64,000 bases of DNA from Saururus chinensis (taxonomy: Eukaryota > Streptophyta > Magnoliopsida > Piperales > Saururaceae): NCBI GenBank assembly GCA_035235625.1, contig CP141140.1, positions 54,555,351 through 54,619,350 of the forward strand. The letters run 5' to 3'. Under the pieces are notes generated by a model. It ran no database searches. It was not told where the DNA came from and worked only from the letters and a program-made list of their open reading frames with translations. Position numbers and translations under genes: made by a program. Positions 43,573 to 55,974 of the stretch are shown here, piece by piece (the first letter of the stretch is position 1; each line of letters starts with the position of its first letter).

Positions 43573-43852
43573 TAAAATTACCAAGGCTCCTTGACATGAA
43601 GAAGTATGCTTGAGCCCAATGTTGGACCTATTGGATTTCATGAAAGCCCTAAACAAAATGACATGAATACCTATGTGAGCGGACTGTTGCATTTAGAGTG
43701 AATGGAAGTGCATGCCAATTTGACAGTTGAGCCTCTGAAGTGGCAAATAACTTAAAATCAACGAAAGGAGATTAAAATGACATGAATGAACTAAAGTAAA
43801 GTACCATACCTCATGTGGAAAAATTACCTCAGTGCCCCTAGGGGTAGTCTTG

Positions 43853-44640
43853 TAACAACTCATTTTTCGATTAAGCCTAATTAGGTTATGGGTAATCATG
43901 TAATTTTTATTTAAATTTTATGGGTTTTAAGAGATGAAATCACTGTATATGGGTAGAGCTTGAAGTAATGAGCATAGAGAATCAAAGAGTACACAAAACG
44001 GAGGTCAAAAACAAAAGTGATGACATCGGGAAGCATGCCACATGGGTGAGACCTACTTGAAAAGTAAGGGATAACCTACCCATGTGCTATTTAATTTTGA
44101 AGGGATCATCTATATGAGTCCATCGATACCAAGAACATGCAATTCTGACTTCAGGGTAGGAAGTTATTGTATTTTGATGTTGGGATAGTATTTGAGTGAA
44201 ATAATATAATAATAGAGAAAAGGATGAAATGTATGATATCAACAATGTGAGTTGAGCCAAGCAAACCGTAGAGTGTGAGCCGCACCTTGCAATGTAGAGC
44301 CTATGCAATCATGGGCTGTCAGCATGATTGCGAGCCATCCACGCAACATGCGATGTGTCGTGCACATGTGTGTTCATATGTGCTTTTTCTCCTATTTGCT
44401 CGCAGATCTTCACTATAAATCTGAAACTCCATCTAATCTTTTGGGGGAGTTTTCTGTCTCGTTCTGAGTCTTTTTTTCATCTGTTCCAGATGCATTTCTA
44501 TTCAAGGGTGTTCTACGTAATGGAAGCATCAACTCCTCGAGTTGGCGACCATATAAGGGGGAAATGTCCCACATACATAGATAAGTACATTCTCAAAGAG
44601 GAAACATCCAATATAAGGGTGACACTTGCCAAGTAAGCCA
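43853..44640 (+). mobile_element. LTR-like segment with TATA region
   Basis: TGTAACAACTCATTTTTCG at about 43,853 looks like a gypsy LTR start. At about 44,413 CACTATAAATCTGAAACTCC gives a TATA box. The next 150 bp (to GAGTTGGCGACC at 44,540) recur in the same orientation at 49,030-49,170. This is likely the promoter part of an LTR; its downstream part is rearranged. Confidence 0.5.
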
Positions 44641-44693
44641 CACACCCCTTAGCGAGGAGTTTGTGAGCTTTCATGTCAGACACAATACAAGAC

Positions 44694-44942
44694 CTATTTC
44701 CCCATTTGACTCCCTAAAAGACAAAAGTGTTCTCCCCTAAAAGAGTGAAAGTGACTTTTCGTTTTACAATCTACTAATGCAGAGTAAGTGCACAACCAAT
44801 CCATCCCTAAGATTACATCAAAATCGACCATGTCCAAAAGGACAAGGTCTGCAGGTAAAATTCTCTCACATACACAAATAGGTACATTCTCAAAATAATC
44901 TCTAACTGATATAGAACTACCTACTGGTGTCATTACAATCAA
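44694..44942 (-). pseudogene. Ty3/gypsy aspartic protease fragment (Tekay/Del-like)
   Basis: Reads IVMTPVGSSISVRDYFENVP, then LPADLVLLDMVDFDVILGMD, then WLCTYSALVDCKTK. These are the standard motifs downstream of the catalytic DSGA in Tekay/Del-type elements. The active-site half is missing: upstream on this strand (44,945-45,241) the frame is unrelated. It is antisense to the LTR-like segment around it, so it came from a different insertion or an inversion. Confidence 0.8.
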
Positions 44943-45639
44943 TGGTGGTTCAAGTTATTACGGTTTAGGCGCCACTTTTGCGTTGCATGACCATCGGATG
45001 GCTCCATAGCCGATTGAGTTGACCACCAGAGCCCTCCACCTCTCATCTGTCGTTGAACGTTGCCCCATGCCCACCGCCCCTTATATGAGCCATATTCAAC
45101 ACTAAATCGATACCATTGGGTGTTTTCCCCAGCCAATTTTGGTGTCTTGAGGCCGACCAAGTACTTCTCTATCGCTAGCCGACCTTTAGTTGGTACACCA
45201 TCAACTTCCAGTTGCACGACCACTTTTTTTGGCTTGACCATTCTCCCAAATGCCCCAGTGTGCCGCCGTGGATCATGGATTTTTCCATTCTATGTCACCC
45301 CATTTGGCCGTGAGTACTTTCGGTGCTTCCTAAACCCTCAGGACAGTAGCTCTCTCAGCTTTGCAATGCTTTTGGCTGCCTAACTCCTCTGCCGACACCA
45401 CCACCATCATGTGCTCACCATCAAACGTCATGGATTACAAGGTAGGGGAGCTTTAAACTCGTAATATCATGATAGCATGCTTTGAATGTGTAGTAGCATG
45501 CTAAGATTGTATGATTAAATGCTTTAGATGTTAAATCATGATCCGTTTGTATGATGTAAGAGGATAAATTATGCTATGTTGAAATGCACAAAACATGATG
45601 TGAACTATAAGTATGTTTGATGTTTGTGAACTATGTGTG

Positions 45640-46745
45640 TGCTAGTGATGGCTAGCAAGTATGTTGGTAAGCTAAGCTATGTATGTGGATTAGTAAGCTA
45701 TGTTGGTAAGTTATGTATGTGTGTGCTAGTGATTAGTGAGTATGTTGATAAGCAATGTATGTGGAATATGTGTGTGTTAGTGATGGTTAGCAAGTATATT
45801 GGTTAGCTACGTATGTGGATTATGTGTGTGCTGGTGATGGCTAACGAGTATGTCGATAAGCTATGTATGAAAATATGTATATGTTATGCATATGTGTGAT
45901 GGATATAAGTATGTGTAATGGCTAGACACCTATGAATGGATATGTGAATGTGTGGGTAGAAGTATGGGCAATGGATGGTAAGAGGTGACATAGGGTTTGG
46001 TATGTATTTTTTTTGGATGCGTAAGCATATGAGGGAAGATTGAGGATGTAAATTTGACAGGCGAGGATTGGAGTGGATTGGTTTATCAGAGTGTATGTTG
46101 AGGGATTGTCAGATAGTAAGAGTGTTACATAATTGTGTAAGCATAACGTACAGATTATGAAGTAAATAGTAAGTATAATAATTGAGGTATAAGTAAGAGG
46201 GTGATAAATGGGGTTGACTCTAAGGAACTTAGTTGATGACATTTGAGTAAGATGATTTGGCCATAAGATGGTTGGCGAAGACTCTATGAAAATGTAAGGA
46301 TATGTATGGTAGATTATGATTATGAGGTGGATGGGTTAAGTGAAGTCTGTTACCCTAACGAACTAGGCTTTTAGAACATGCTTGATTTTAGTTTGATAAG
46401 TAGAAGACCATAAGATTGAGATTTTTATGGCATAATTATACCACATAACTTACATAATTATAATAATTATATTGCATAACTTACTTAATTCAAGGTTGAA
46501 TTATAAGCAAAGTAATATTAGCATTGTGAGGTTGAGATCTGAGGATTACGATAGATTAAGTTCGGTGTTTTAGCTAGTTGATAATGAGTTAGTTGAATAT
46601 TTTTCATGTATTGTTATGGTCTTTATCCTGCTAAATGTTGTGTATGTGTTGTATTTAAGCCCAGACATTTAATGCTCTGTTGAGAGTGATGTATTTATTT
46701 GGTTTGTGGCCTGTATTAAGCCCATATGTTTGATGCTCTATTGAG
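45640..46745 (+). repeat. Left arm of an LTR-derived inverted repeat
   Basis: Matches the reverse complement of about 48,030-48,990. It contains a tandem array at 45,640-45,870 (GTGATGGCTAGCAAGTATG and TAAGCTATGTATGTGGAT, four units of 50-80 bp). It also holds GTTACCCTAACGAACTAGGC at about 46,351 and a short repeat TTTGATGCTCTATTGAGAG at 46,660-46,745. No coding sequence. Confidence 0.75.
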
Positions 46746-46750
46746 AGCAT

Positions 46751-47860
46751 TGTTATAACGCCCAAGATTTTTCATCACATATTCTTAAAATTCACAGAAC
46801 ATTTTTGCAATAGAAGACTATAAATCGGAGAAAAATAACTAAATACAAAACTTGTAAAAATAGTTTTAAATTTAAAACATCGTATATCAATTTTTCATCC
46901 AAAATTTTCCTCATTCGATTAAACATCGTGCGGCCAAATCAAATATCCACAGGCACTACTCAAAAATAAACGTATGAATAAATTACCATGATCATGAATT
47001 TTTAAATACAAATAACTCTCAGACATCCCCAAGTACAAGTCTCATAACAGTCCACAGTTTGGTCCAAGTTAAAAGTCTAGAATACATAACAACTTACTTC
47101 TCATCTCATCTCATCTCATCTAATATATCATATCGTGGCACAAAAATATACTCGCATTCGGCCAAATATACCTGAGTCAAAGGGAAATAATCCATTGCAG
47201 AAACAAGCATCTATCTCCTGAATCTCTCCATCATAACCTGCAAAAGCCTCCCGAAGAACGGGGCTAAAAATAGGGTAATGAGTATTTTTATACTTAGTAG
47301 GAAAATACCCAGTAGGGGAAAAATAAGTCATAGAAGTTCGCAAGTTCATACATAGATGATTTCATACAATCACACATGAAGCAAACAAAATAAGAAACAT
47401 AAATATGGTCACGCATACAAATCATCGTACAAGATGAACTTACACTTACTCTTATATCATGCTCTTACATTTATACTCTGAATTAGTCTTATCAACTTGT
47501 ACAAATGTACGCTTACACTTACAACATACACGTACTCGTACGACCTTATTCATAGAACTTACTTGTACAACCTTACTCGTACAATCTTACTCTTACACAT
47601 AAACGTATTCTTACGTCTTCCTTAAAAGCTTACACTTACTCTGGATCTTACACGTACAACTTACTCAGAATCTAAAAACATACAACTTACTCTTATTATT
47701 GTACACATACTACTAACAATTGAAGCTCATTACAATTAATAAGCTCTAGTATCAGAAAGGAAAGGAATGTCACTAGGGCGTCACCTTAACCTTCGGGAAG
47801 CAACTAGACGCCATGGACTTTTTCAAAGGCAAGGCACACCTATGCTCATGGGACACAAGA
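46751..47860 (-). mobile_element. LTR end in minus orientation with adjoining sequence
   Basis: TGTTATAACGCCCAAGATTT at 46,751, read on the minus strand, is ...AAATCTTGGGCGTTATAACA, a typical gypsy LTR 3' end. Minus-strand text at 47,350-47,210 (TACTGGGTATTTTCCTACTA, TTCGGGAGGCTTTTGCAGG) is also LTR-like. A (CATCT)n-like run lies at 47,101-47,120. The stretch 47,400-47,750 is rich in TTACTC/ACTTAC words. It forms the loop of the inverted repeat. Confidence 0.45.
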
Positions 47861-48029
47861 TCAAATAGGTAAGAGTAAATCCATGATATTACTTACCTGA
47901 GCGCGCAAATGTCTACGCTCTGGGGCCATAGAGTACCAACTAAGGGCTGAAAACATATGGTGCCACTCTTGGGCGGAACATTTAGTGTCATCTATAGGCA
48001 GAAATACATACAATACCCACGAAGAGTGA

Positions 48030-48990
48030 AAACTTATAGTGATCTCAACAGAGCATCAAACGTCTAGGCTGAAATACTGCACCAAAACCAAATCGAAAAC
48101 ATACATCACTCACAACAGAGTATCAGGCGTCTGATGCTCTCTATACAGCACACAGGCAACATCCCGTAGGATAAAACCATGGCAAGACATGGGAAAATGC
48201 TCAGCCGACTCATTATCAACTAGCTCAAATACGGAACTTAATCCATTGAACCCTTGGGTCTCAAACTCACAATGCTATCATTAGCTTTGCTTATAATTCA
48301 AATTTGAATTAAGTAAATTATGCAGTACAATTATGCCACACAAACTTACACTGTTCAATTGATCAAACCAAAGTTGAGCCCAATCCGAAGCCCCAGTTCG
48401 TTAGGGCAGCAGACTTAACTTACCCCATCCATATCATGATCGTAATTCACCGTACATCAAATTGTTACATAATCATACAGTCTCCGCCATCCACATTACG
48501 ACCAAAACATCTTACTTGACATCATCAAACTAAGCTCCTCATATTTGATCCCTGTTACCGCCCTCTTACTTAATACCTCACTTATTATGCTTACCTTTCA
48601 CTTCATAATATGTATGTTATGCTTGTACAATTATGCATGCTCTTACTGTCTAATAAACCCCCATAAGGCTCCATGCCTAAGTCCATTTACTTACCGAACC
48701 CCTGACATACGCTCCAAACCAAACCAAATCAATCTGCTCCACTCCTTGCTTGTCAAACTTACGTCTGTTGTCTTCTGTCACATACTTACACATCCAACTC
48801 CATACCAAACACTCTATCACCTCTTATCGTTCATCGCCCACACGTACAGTCCACATACGTAACTTACTAACGGACTCACTAGTCATAACTAGCACATACA
48901 TATTCCACATACATCAATCATACTTAGCACACATATTACACATACATCAATCATACTTAGCACACATATGCATGTCATATGTATCTAAAC
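48030..48990 (-). repeat. Right arm of the LTR-derived inverted repeat
   Basis: Reverse complement of 45,640-46,745. CAGTTCGTTAGGGCAGCAGA at 48,400 pairs with the 46,351 phrase. TTAGCACACATATTACACATAC near 48,920 pairs with the left tandem array. Indels between the arms are frequent, so this is an old duplication. Confidence 0.75.
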
Positions 48991-49029
48991 ATACCATATA
49001 ATCATGCTTATATGCACACGGGCAATTCC

Positions 49030-49500
49030 TCTATAAATTGGAATCTCATTCAAACTTCCAAAGGAGTTTTTTGGCTCGTTTTGAGTCAGTTTTCTTCGGT
49101 TAAAAAGATGTTCCTAATTAATTCGAGGGTGATCTACGCAAAGACATGGTCTATTTCTTGAGTTGGCATACTTAGAATATGGGAATGACCTAGGTAAGGG
49201 GAGACTCTATTCGCCACCCATGTGCCCTGAAGAGAGAGAAGAGAAAGAGGTGGCTCGGTCCTCTATCACCGGGCCGTATAGAGTGAAGTGGCCTGGAGTA
49301 GGGGAGGCTCCATCCTCTGCCGAATGGCCACATAGTGTGAGAAATGTCCCCATGTAAGGGGAGGTTCTATCCATAGCTTACGAGCACGAAAAAAAAAAGT
49401 ATCTCCGAGTAAGGGGAGGTTCTGTCTGCCGCCTACGGGCGCTAAAAGTAGGAAAATGTCTCCGGGTATGGGGAGTATTGGCTCGAGGCAAGATTGACCC
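49030..49500 (+). repeat. Second copy of the LTR TATA region, then a 60-bp tandem repeat
   Basis: CCTCTATAAATTGGAATCTC onward repeats 44,407-44,560 in the same orientation. At 49,340-49,475 the units AATGTCCCCATGTAAGGGGA, GTATCTCCGAGTAAGGGGAG and AATGTCTCCGGGTATGGGGA recur every 50-65 bp, each with a CTTACGAGC/CCTACGGGC middle. Confidence 0.65.
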
Positions 49501-51060
49501 TATCCAAATTAGATATAAAAATAAGTGTGTTCTGGCATACGTGCAATAGAGCACTAAAAGTTTCGTAGTACGTAGAGGAATGATACAACTTTCATGCTCA
49601 GAATCGGTCGCTCTTGGTTTTGATTTTTAATTTTTGAGAACCCGGAGTACAGGATACCCATTTAATTTTAAAAAACAACAACCCTAAATCCCTGCAAAGA
49701 CTTCCACGGGCCAATACCAATGCACCTTAAATCCCTATGGGGACATTCATGGGCCAATACCAAAGCATGAAATTTGTACATGAAATTTGCAGGGATTTGT
49801 CGCTGGAGCTGGTTGTTGGGTTTGAGACATGGGCAACACTAGCACAAGACTTTGAAGTGGCAGAAAAGATTCTCTTTATAACCCTGGCCTTCTAATGGGA
49901 GTGTAGAGGCCAGGAGGCAGTGCAAAGAGGTAGTGAGTGAGGGAGATGGTGAGCAGTGAGTGCACGAGGCATTGAGGGAGACAAGTGGATTCTAATGGAG
50001 CATGGTGGCATTGAGCAAAGTAGGATGTTTCTGCTCAGAGGCTAAACCCGGGTGAAGCAGAGCAAAAGGGTGGAGGAGCCTAGTGGATTCCAATGGAGCA
50101 TGGAGGAGAAGGTTACTTGCAAAGAAAATGTCGGCAGTTCATTATTCATTGTAGGTTTATTTGGGGTAATCACATAAGAAATTTCCTGGGGGCAAATGGG
50201 TACTGGAGGGACTCGAAATTATCCATTTTTTCTCTATAATATTGAGGGTTATTTGGGGGTGTATATAGCCGCGTTCTTTTTTAACACCCCAACAAAATTT
50301 AAGTTATTACTCGTATATACCCCTCTCCTCCTTGAATTATTTTTTACGCAGAGAACACCCCCTGGCCTACCATCTTCGATTACGTCAGACCACCTTCCAT
50401 CTTTATCGCATCGTCAAACTAATCATAGGTGATAAAGCTGATTCAACTTGATTCAGTTGGTCACTGGATGTCTTTTACTGCTCCGTAAAGTTGCACTTGG
50501 AAGGTCGGCTAGCTTCATTGGAGCTAGGAAGTAGAAGAGAATGATTGAAGACATACTAGACGAGGTCGAAGACGAACTGGACGAGTTTTCCAGTGATTCG
50601 AGTCACTGTGGCCTGTGCGCACAGATCTGGAAGCTCTAATCGTCACTTCCCTCATCCTCTGTCTCTCTTTTGTGACTTTCTTCCCTCATCTGCCACAACG
50701 TCGCCATTTTTCTGCCAGTTCGACGCAGCCATGGAGATCTATTTCGACATATTCTTAGCCCTACTGCCGTGGGTTTGGAAGACAAACGGGATTCTCAACG
50801 CCAGGTTCGAAAGGCGTCTCTTGCAGGCCATCAGGATATTATTCAGCATGCCATGAAAATCATAATCTATAAAGAAAAGTAAAATGATTTGAAGGAGAAC
50901 GAGAAGCTTGACTTGTTATCGAGATTCTGATACATTTAGTCGGAAGAAGAGGAAGAACAAGGAGGGCTACTAGTTTCTGGCTGTCGGCTACCTGCACCGG
51001 CGTCGGAGAACATGGAGAAGAGAAGGCTTGAGGTTGGGGTGGGTAGAAGTAAAATAGTTG
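49500..51060. other. Spacer, no supported gene
   Basis: CTTAAATCCCTATGGGGAC-type text near 49,690-49,790 is a weak local repeat (CATGGGCCAATACCAAAGCA, CACGGGCCAATACCAATGCA). The frame at 50,593-50,856 (87 codons) has a Trp/Leu-rich segment from its internal ATG at about 50,730. I recognise no family and see no splice context. Confidence 0.5.
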
Positions 51061-51575
51061 AGGACTATGGGTTGGGCTGAGCAATAAAAAAATATATTTT
51101 TTCCCTTTTTTGTGGGGTAGTAAGTATATGGGGGGTGGGGGTGGGAAATAGACGCATTCTTAAAAAAAATAAAAACTGAGAGAGAGGGAGATTAATTGAT
51201 GGGTTTTTAATGACTCGGTAAATTATTAATAAATATGAAATGGTTGTTGTTTAGAAAAAAAACAGTCAGTAATTTAAATCATTTTTTCATTTGAGGACTA
51301 TGGGTTGGGCTGAGCAATAAAAAAGGGGGGGGGGAATAGACGCATTCTTAAAAAAAATAAAAACTGAGAGAGAGGGAGATTAATTGATGGGTTTTTAATG
51401 ACTCGGTAAATTATTAATAAATATGAAATGGTTGTTGTTTAGAAAAATAAAAATAAAAACTGAGAGAGAGGGAGATTAATTGATGGGTTTTTAATGACTC
51501 GGTAAATTATTAATAAATATGAAATGGTTGTTGTTTAGAAAAAAACAGTCAGTAATTTAAAGCATTTTTTCATTT
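51060..51575 (+). repeat. Compound tandem repeat
   Basis: A unit of about 95 bp (AAAACTGAGAGAGAGGGAGA ... ATGGTTGTTGTTTAGAAAAA) occurs three times, starting near 51,163, 51,350 and 51,447. Its larger frame GGACTATGGGTTGGGCTGAG ... GACGCATTCTTA occurs twice (51,060 and 51,295). The block CAGTCAGTAATTTAAA...CATTTGA follows units 1 and 3 only. The copies are nearly identical, so the array is young. Confidence 0.9.
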
Positions 51576-51903
51576 GAAAATAAGATATTAAACAGGTGCG
51601 GATGGAGTGAGGAGAATGAAACGGAAATGGAGTTATGTAGGAGCTTACTTAAATCTACACTTCTCTAACCGTGTCTTCAATTTGGAAAAAACTGACCTTT
51701 TAATGCCTCTTAAATTCCCTAATTGGATGCTCTCTCTTAATGCAGATCATTTCCATTTGCATTTAATATCTTCTTTCAATTTCTTTTTGGCAAATACAAA
51801 CAAGGACTTATAATATTTAGTAATTACGCATAACACATTTCTTAATTTAGTTATTAAAGACAAACAAAAATAATAAGTGTATATGTACCGGTACTAATCT
51901 TCT

Positions 51904-52020
51904 AAGTATCTTATTTTACTCATAAATTCATGAAGGAGTTTACATAATTATTAGGGTACTGAGGATATTTTACTCATAAATTCATGAAGGAGTTTATATA
52001 ATTATTAGGGTACTGAGGAG
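51904..52020 (+). repeat. Tandem duplication, period about 57 bp
   Basis: TATTTTACTCATAAATTCAT, GAAGGAGTTTACATAATT and AGGGTACTGAGGA are repeated with one visible change. Confidence 0.85.
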
Positions 52021-53480
52021 ATTATTGAGGTACATATAGACTCCTTAAAAAACAGTGGGGGTTTGGTTTGGAGATAAAAATGTCACAAGAACATCATCAT
52101 AGCCACTGTTTGAGTTTTGTTGCCACCACCAGCCGAACTGCGAGCAACTACCCACCAAAGATCTGCAACCTCCCGAGGGAGCTCCATCATCACGGCTATT
52201 TGAGCTGTGCCGTTGCCACCACGGAGCTGATATAGGGACTTTTTATCTTGCTGAGGCATTTCATCAAGTAGCAAACCAAAACATTGGTTGGCAAGGGTAT
52301 GACTGGAAAATAAATTTTCTTTTGTGACCGTGTAATCTATTGTAATAATTTTTACAAAAAACGGCTAGCAATCCATGTGCATCTTAGCTAGAAAGTTTGA
52401 GGCGGCACAAAGAGATTCAGTTCCGGAAATTTTGGTTGAGGGGTTACAGGAAAAGTTTCAAGAGAGCCCGAGTTTGCAAGGAGGTCAAGCAAAACTTGCC
52501 AGGAGCTAAGGTGTAAATGGCCGCACACTGATGTTGATAAGGTATGCCCGTAATTGTCCATTGTTTTTTTTTTTGCAAGTGTTTGTCCACCCTCATACAT
52601 ATGTGATAGACATGGATGGAAACGGATGGATACGACCAAATTAAGGTAAAAATTTGACGTAGACTATTTTATTCTTAAATTAAGGATATTTAAGTAAAAT
52701 ATTAATTAAAATTAAGTTATTATAATAGAGGGATAAATAAATAATAATATTATAAACAACTTATGAGAGTATAACATATATTTTTTATATTATTTTTTAA
52801 AAATTAATTATGTGATATAGGCTAGTAATTTAATATAAATTAAAAATAATAATAATAAAATATATAGTTGGCGGATGATGATGGCTTGCATACTTAAAAT
52901 AGGGAAATATGAGAGAAAAATTTTAACCAGTCAATGATAAACAGCACATATGTGCTGCAACCAGTCAATGTTAAACAACGAATTTTAAATGGGACCCACA
53001 CCTTAGATCGTCATCCATCTATATTTACTGAGAAAAGTCATTTATTGATCAACAAGCCCATATTTAAATGGTAAAAGACATTTAACTAACAACACAATTT
53101 CCTAACAATTAAAACTTTAAGCACAAAAAATTATTTTTAAAGACTAACATAACACAAGAAAATCACTAAAATCTAACAATTAAATCATTAATGCATACAT
53201 TACATAACATTACAAAATTCCCTAACTAGATTAAATATATCAAATTCTTATATTTAAACTAGGGCAAAATAAACATACCTAAATCGGCTTGGTGACAGGG
53301 CGGTAATCAAAATAGAACTCAAATAAGGATGAGCAGACAAAATTAATGTTGGGGCAGACTCAATGAAGGCTGGGCGGATTCAAATCACGCAAGGCGGACG
53401 AGATCGCAGTGGAGCGAATGAAATTGTCATGGTAGGGGAGTGGACTGTCGGGACGGACGGAGAAAACGCGGAATAGAAGC
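52020..53480. other. AT-rich spacer
   Basis: No supported gene. CAACCAGTCAATG occurs at about 52,926 and 52,960 with a small repeat around it. 53,290-53,470 is locally GC-richer (GGGCGGATTC, GGCGGACGAG) and leads into the palindrome cluster. Confidence 0.5.
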
Positions 53481-53504
53481 GGGCGGCGGGCGGGTTCTGT
53501 TAAA

Positions 53505-53836
53505 ACGGGCGATTTCGTCCTTTAAACGGACGAAATCTTTTAAAAGTTCATCCTTTAAAAAGATGAAATTAGTGTTGTTTACCGGGGCGAAGAGCGAATT
53601 CGACTAAGTGTGGTGATTTCATCCTTTAGAAGGACGAAATCAGGTCAAGTATTTTAAAACTGAAATCTATCAAGCTGGACCGGTTGTTTGAACCTGGCTG
53701 ACCCGGTTTCGTCCTTTAGAAGGACGAAATCAGCTTAAACCTGATTTCGTCCTTCTAAAGGACGTAATCGCAAAAAAAAAAAAAAAAAAAAGCCACGCTG
53801 GCGCCTATTTTTTTTAATATTATTTATATAATTTTC
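53505..53836. mobile_element. Right part of a palindrome-array TIR element, copy 2
   Basis: Ends CTGGCGCCTATTTTTTTTAA, TATTATTTATATAATTTTC, the same terminus type as 24,714-24,731. Inside are palindromes with arms GATTTCGTCC/GGACGAAATC at 53,511-53,537, 53,615-53,641, 53,705-53,731 and 53,741-53,769. A poly(A) run lies at about 53,773-53,791. No left terminus is visible. Confidence 0.7.
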
Positions 53837-53839
53837 TCT

Positions 53840-54728
53840 AAATAATATTATCTATTTTAGTGCAGATTGACTGATATTGGACAAATATATGTTATTACAC
53901 CCCTACCAGGATCTTCAAGTATACTCTGAGGCTCCAAACTTAACCCATTAATAAGCCCTTCTCTAAAAAAATTGCTTGAACGGAAAGAACAAACAAAAAG
54001 AAAAGAGTTGTGACAAACCTGAAAGGGTGATAAATTCATGGGCGAATAATTTGGCGAGAATTTCGCACCAAGGTCCACTGGCATTTTTTAAGAATTTTAG
54101 CAAAATTCAGAAAACTTTGTCACTGTGCTACAAAACCGAGTAAAAACAGTATGACACGAACAATTTCACCATCAGTTACATATTTCACAAATCACTGACA
54201 GATTGACATTAAATTCCCTCTCAGCTACAGATCAACCAGTTGAGCCTCAGCAAGGCACGAATCGACTAATTATTCTGAGGCCATATTTGAATTGCGAGAA
54301 AAGCCATACATGAACCAACTAGACAATTGCAGAACATAACAACAATCCAGTGCTCGAAATCCTGCTGTTTCAGCTGATTTTGGGGATTATAGTGGAGATG
54401 AAATAGAAGATCCAGCAAAGTACAATCGGCTAGGTAATTTCATCACCAAAGAAACTTTCGAAAAAAATGGAATAATCTACTTTTGATGTCAGCTTCATAT
54501 AAAAGGCTTCTTGATTAGTTGCTTGTAGTTGGGAGGTACTTTGACTATATGGAAGTGCCTAAGGAAAAACAAGCCAAAGTATTGGCCTACAAGCTAAAGG
54601 CAATGCATCTGCATGGTGAGAACAAGTATAGATTTGTATATACAAGTTAGGAAAATGAAGCAAGTATTGCAATCAAAACACTTTTTATTCCGATTATGAA
54701 CAAAGTCTATTACATCAATATCAGAAGT
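53840..54728. other. Spacer between two palindrome-element ends
   Basis: No recognised gene. The bordering element ends both face outward from this segment. Confidence 0.45.
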
Positions 54729-55095
54729 GAAAATTATATAAATAATATGAAAAAATATTTACCATAATAGTATTTATTTTGGACATATAGACACAACCAA
54801 GCGCCGATAACTGCATGACTTTTTTTTTAAGATTTTATTCTTGAGAAGGATGAAATTATTTTTTAAGTTGATTTTGTCCTTTTGAAGGACCAAATCACCT
54901 TAGTTGTATTTTTTCCCAAGTGAGCTAAGTGTTCCTAAGTGGGTTGAGTGGATTTTGTCCTTTGAAAGGATGAAATACTTAAAGGATATTTCATTATTCC
55001 TAAGGACAAAATCACATCCCTTGCTCTTTTAGGCTGAAATTGGAGTTTACACTAATTTCATCCTTGGTTCGTCCTTACCAAGGATGAAATTAAAT
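54729..55095. mobile_element. Left part of a palindrome-array TIR element, copy 3
   Basis: Starts GAAAATTATATAAATAATAT, closest to the copy-2 terminus. A CCAAGCGCCG phrase follows at about 54,796. Palindromes of the GATTTTGTCCTT/AAGGACAAAATC type lie at about 54,832, 54,882, 54,952, 54,985 and 55,055. The right terminus is not recognisable. Confidence 0.6.
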
Positions 55096-55269
55096 TATTA
55101 TTATTTTTAGATTCATTGAACGCGGAAGCACTCCTGTATAACCATCATATGTAACACACTAACACCCACACAACCAACATATAAATCATATAAATATTCA
55201 TACATCGAGTGATTATAAAATATATAAATTAGAAAAAAATATTTTCAAAATGTTTGGTTTACAAAGTAG

Positions 55270-55968
55270 GTATGACTATAGGTGAAAGAACTGCACCTTC
55301 CTCTACCAGCCTGCCATCAAAATTTTGTGCCTTCGCTCATATGCTTCTCACTCCTTAATTGATTCCAAAAGATGATAGTTTTCCCCCTCCACAGCCGCTG
55401 GTCATGGCGCACCTTGATGGGAGAAAGAGGAGAAGAGAAGAAAGGGGAAATAGAGGAGACCATACTAGACAAAAAAAAAATCAGCCTCCCCCCCCACCCC
55501 AAATCCTTTTATAACCACCTCCTACATTATAGGGGCTTTAACCAATCAGGATGCTGGACTAAAGGGGATTGTACATCCCCCCATAGAGTCCTAAGTTAGC
55601 CCTCCTTATCAACAAGAACCACCCCTTAAAAGGCCTAGCCAAAGCAACTCTTAAATTGTAGGTGGCGACCCCTACTTTTTAGGGGTTGCCTAAAAGCTAC
55701 TTCCTAGCCTAGTCCTCAAACCCTAAGACTCTCTCTCTTTCTCAAACTCTAATCTTAGAGGGCCAAACCCTCCCTACGGAAGATTCGGTTCCCCCAAACC
55801 CGGTCCGACCCTTAATTCCCAAGTAGCCTACCCCCTTCACATAAGGATTGAACCATTAACCCTAATTGGTTAATGCATCATTCCAAACATCCGATTTCAA
55901 AACAATTCAAGCAAATGAAACAAACACACACACAAGTAAAAAAAAAAACCAAGAATTTGGGATGTTAC
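55270..55968 (-). mobile_element. LTR fragment, minus orientation
   Basis: Read on the minus strand it starts TGTAACATCCCAAATTCTTGG-like text at 55,968. It proceeds through AACCAATTAGGGTTAATGG and AGGGTTTGGCCC to a TATA site (GGTTATAAAAGG at about 55,515), then a pyrimidine-rich leader with the 55,440 region. That is a gypsy LTR start plus promoter. The rest of the LTR and any internal domain are absent. Confidence 0.5.
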
Positions 55969-55974
55969 ATCTTG

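Noticed and set aside
44939-45383. Frames adjoining the protease fragment (100 codons minus, 107 codons plus)
   Set aside because: Neither resembles gag, RT or integrase. The minus frame does not continue the protease and no other evidence supports them.
45922-46242. 106-codon Thr/Ile/Tyr-rich frame and its partner at 48,545-48,862
   Set aside because: Both come from the inverted-repeat arms; diverged copies with different indels share only composition.
50593-50856. 87-codon frame with a Trp/Leu-rich middle
   Set aside because: No recognised domain, no splice or promoter context, unrelated residues before the internal ATG.
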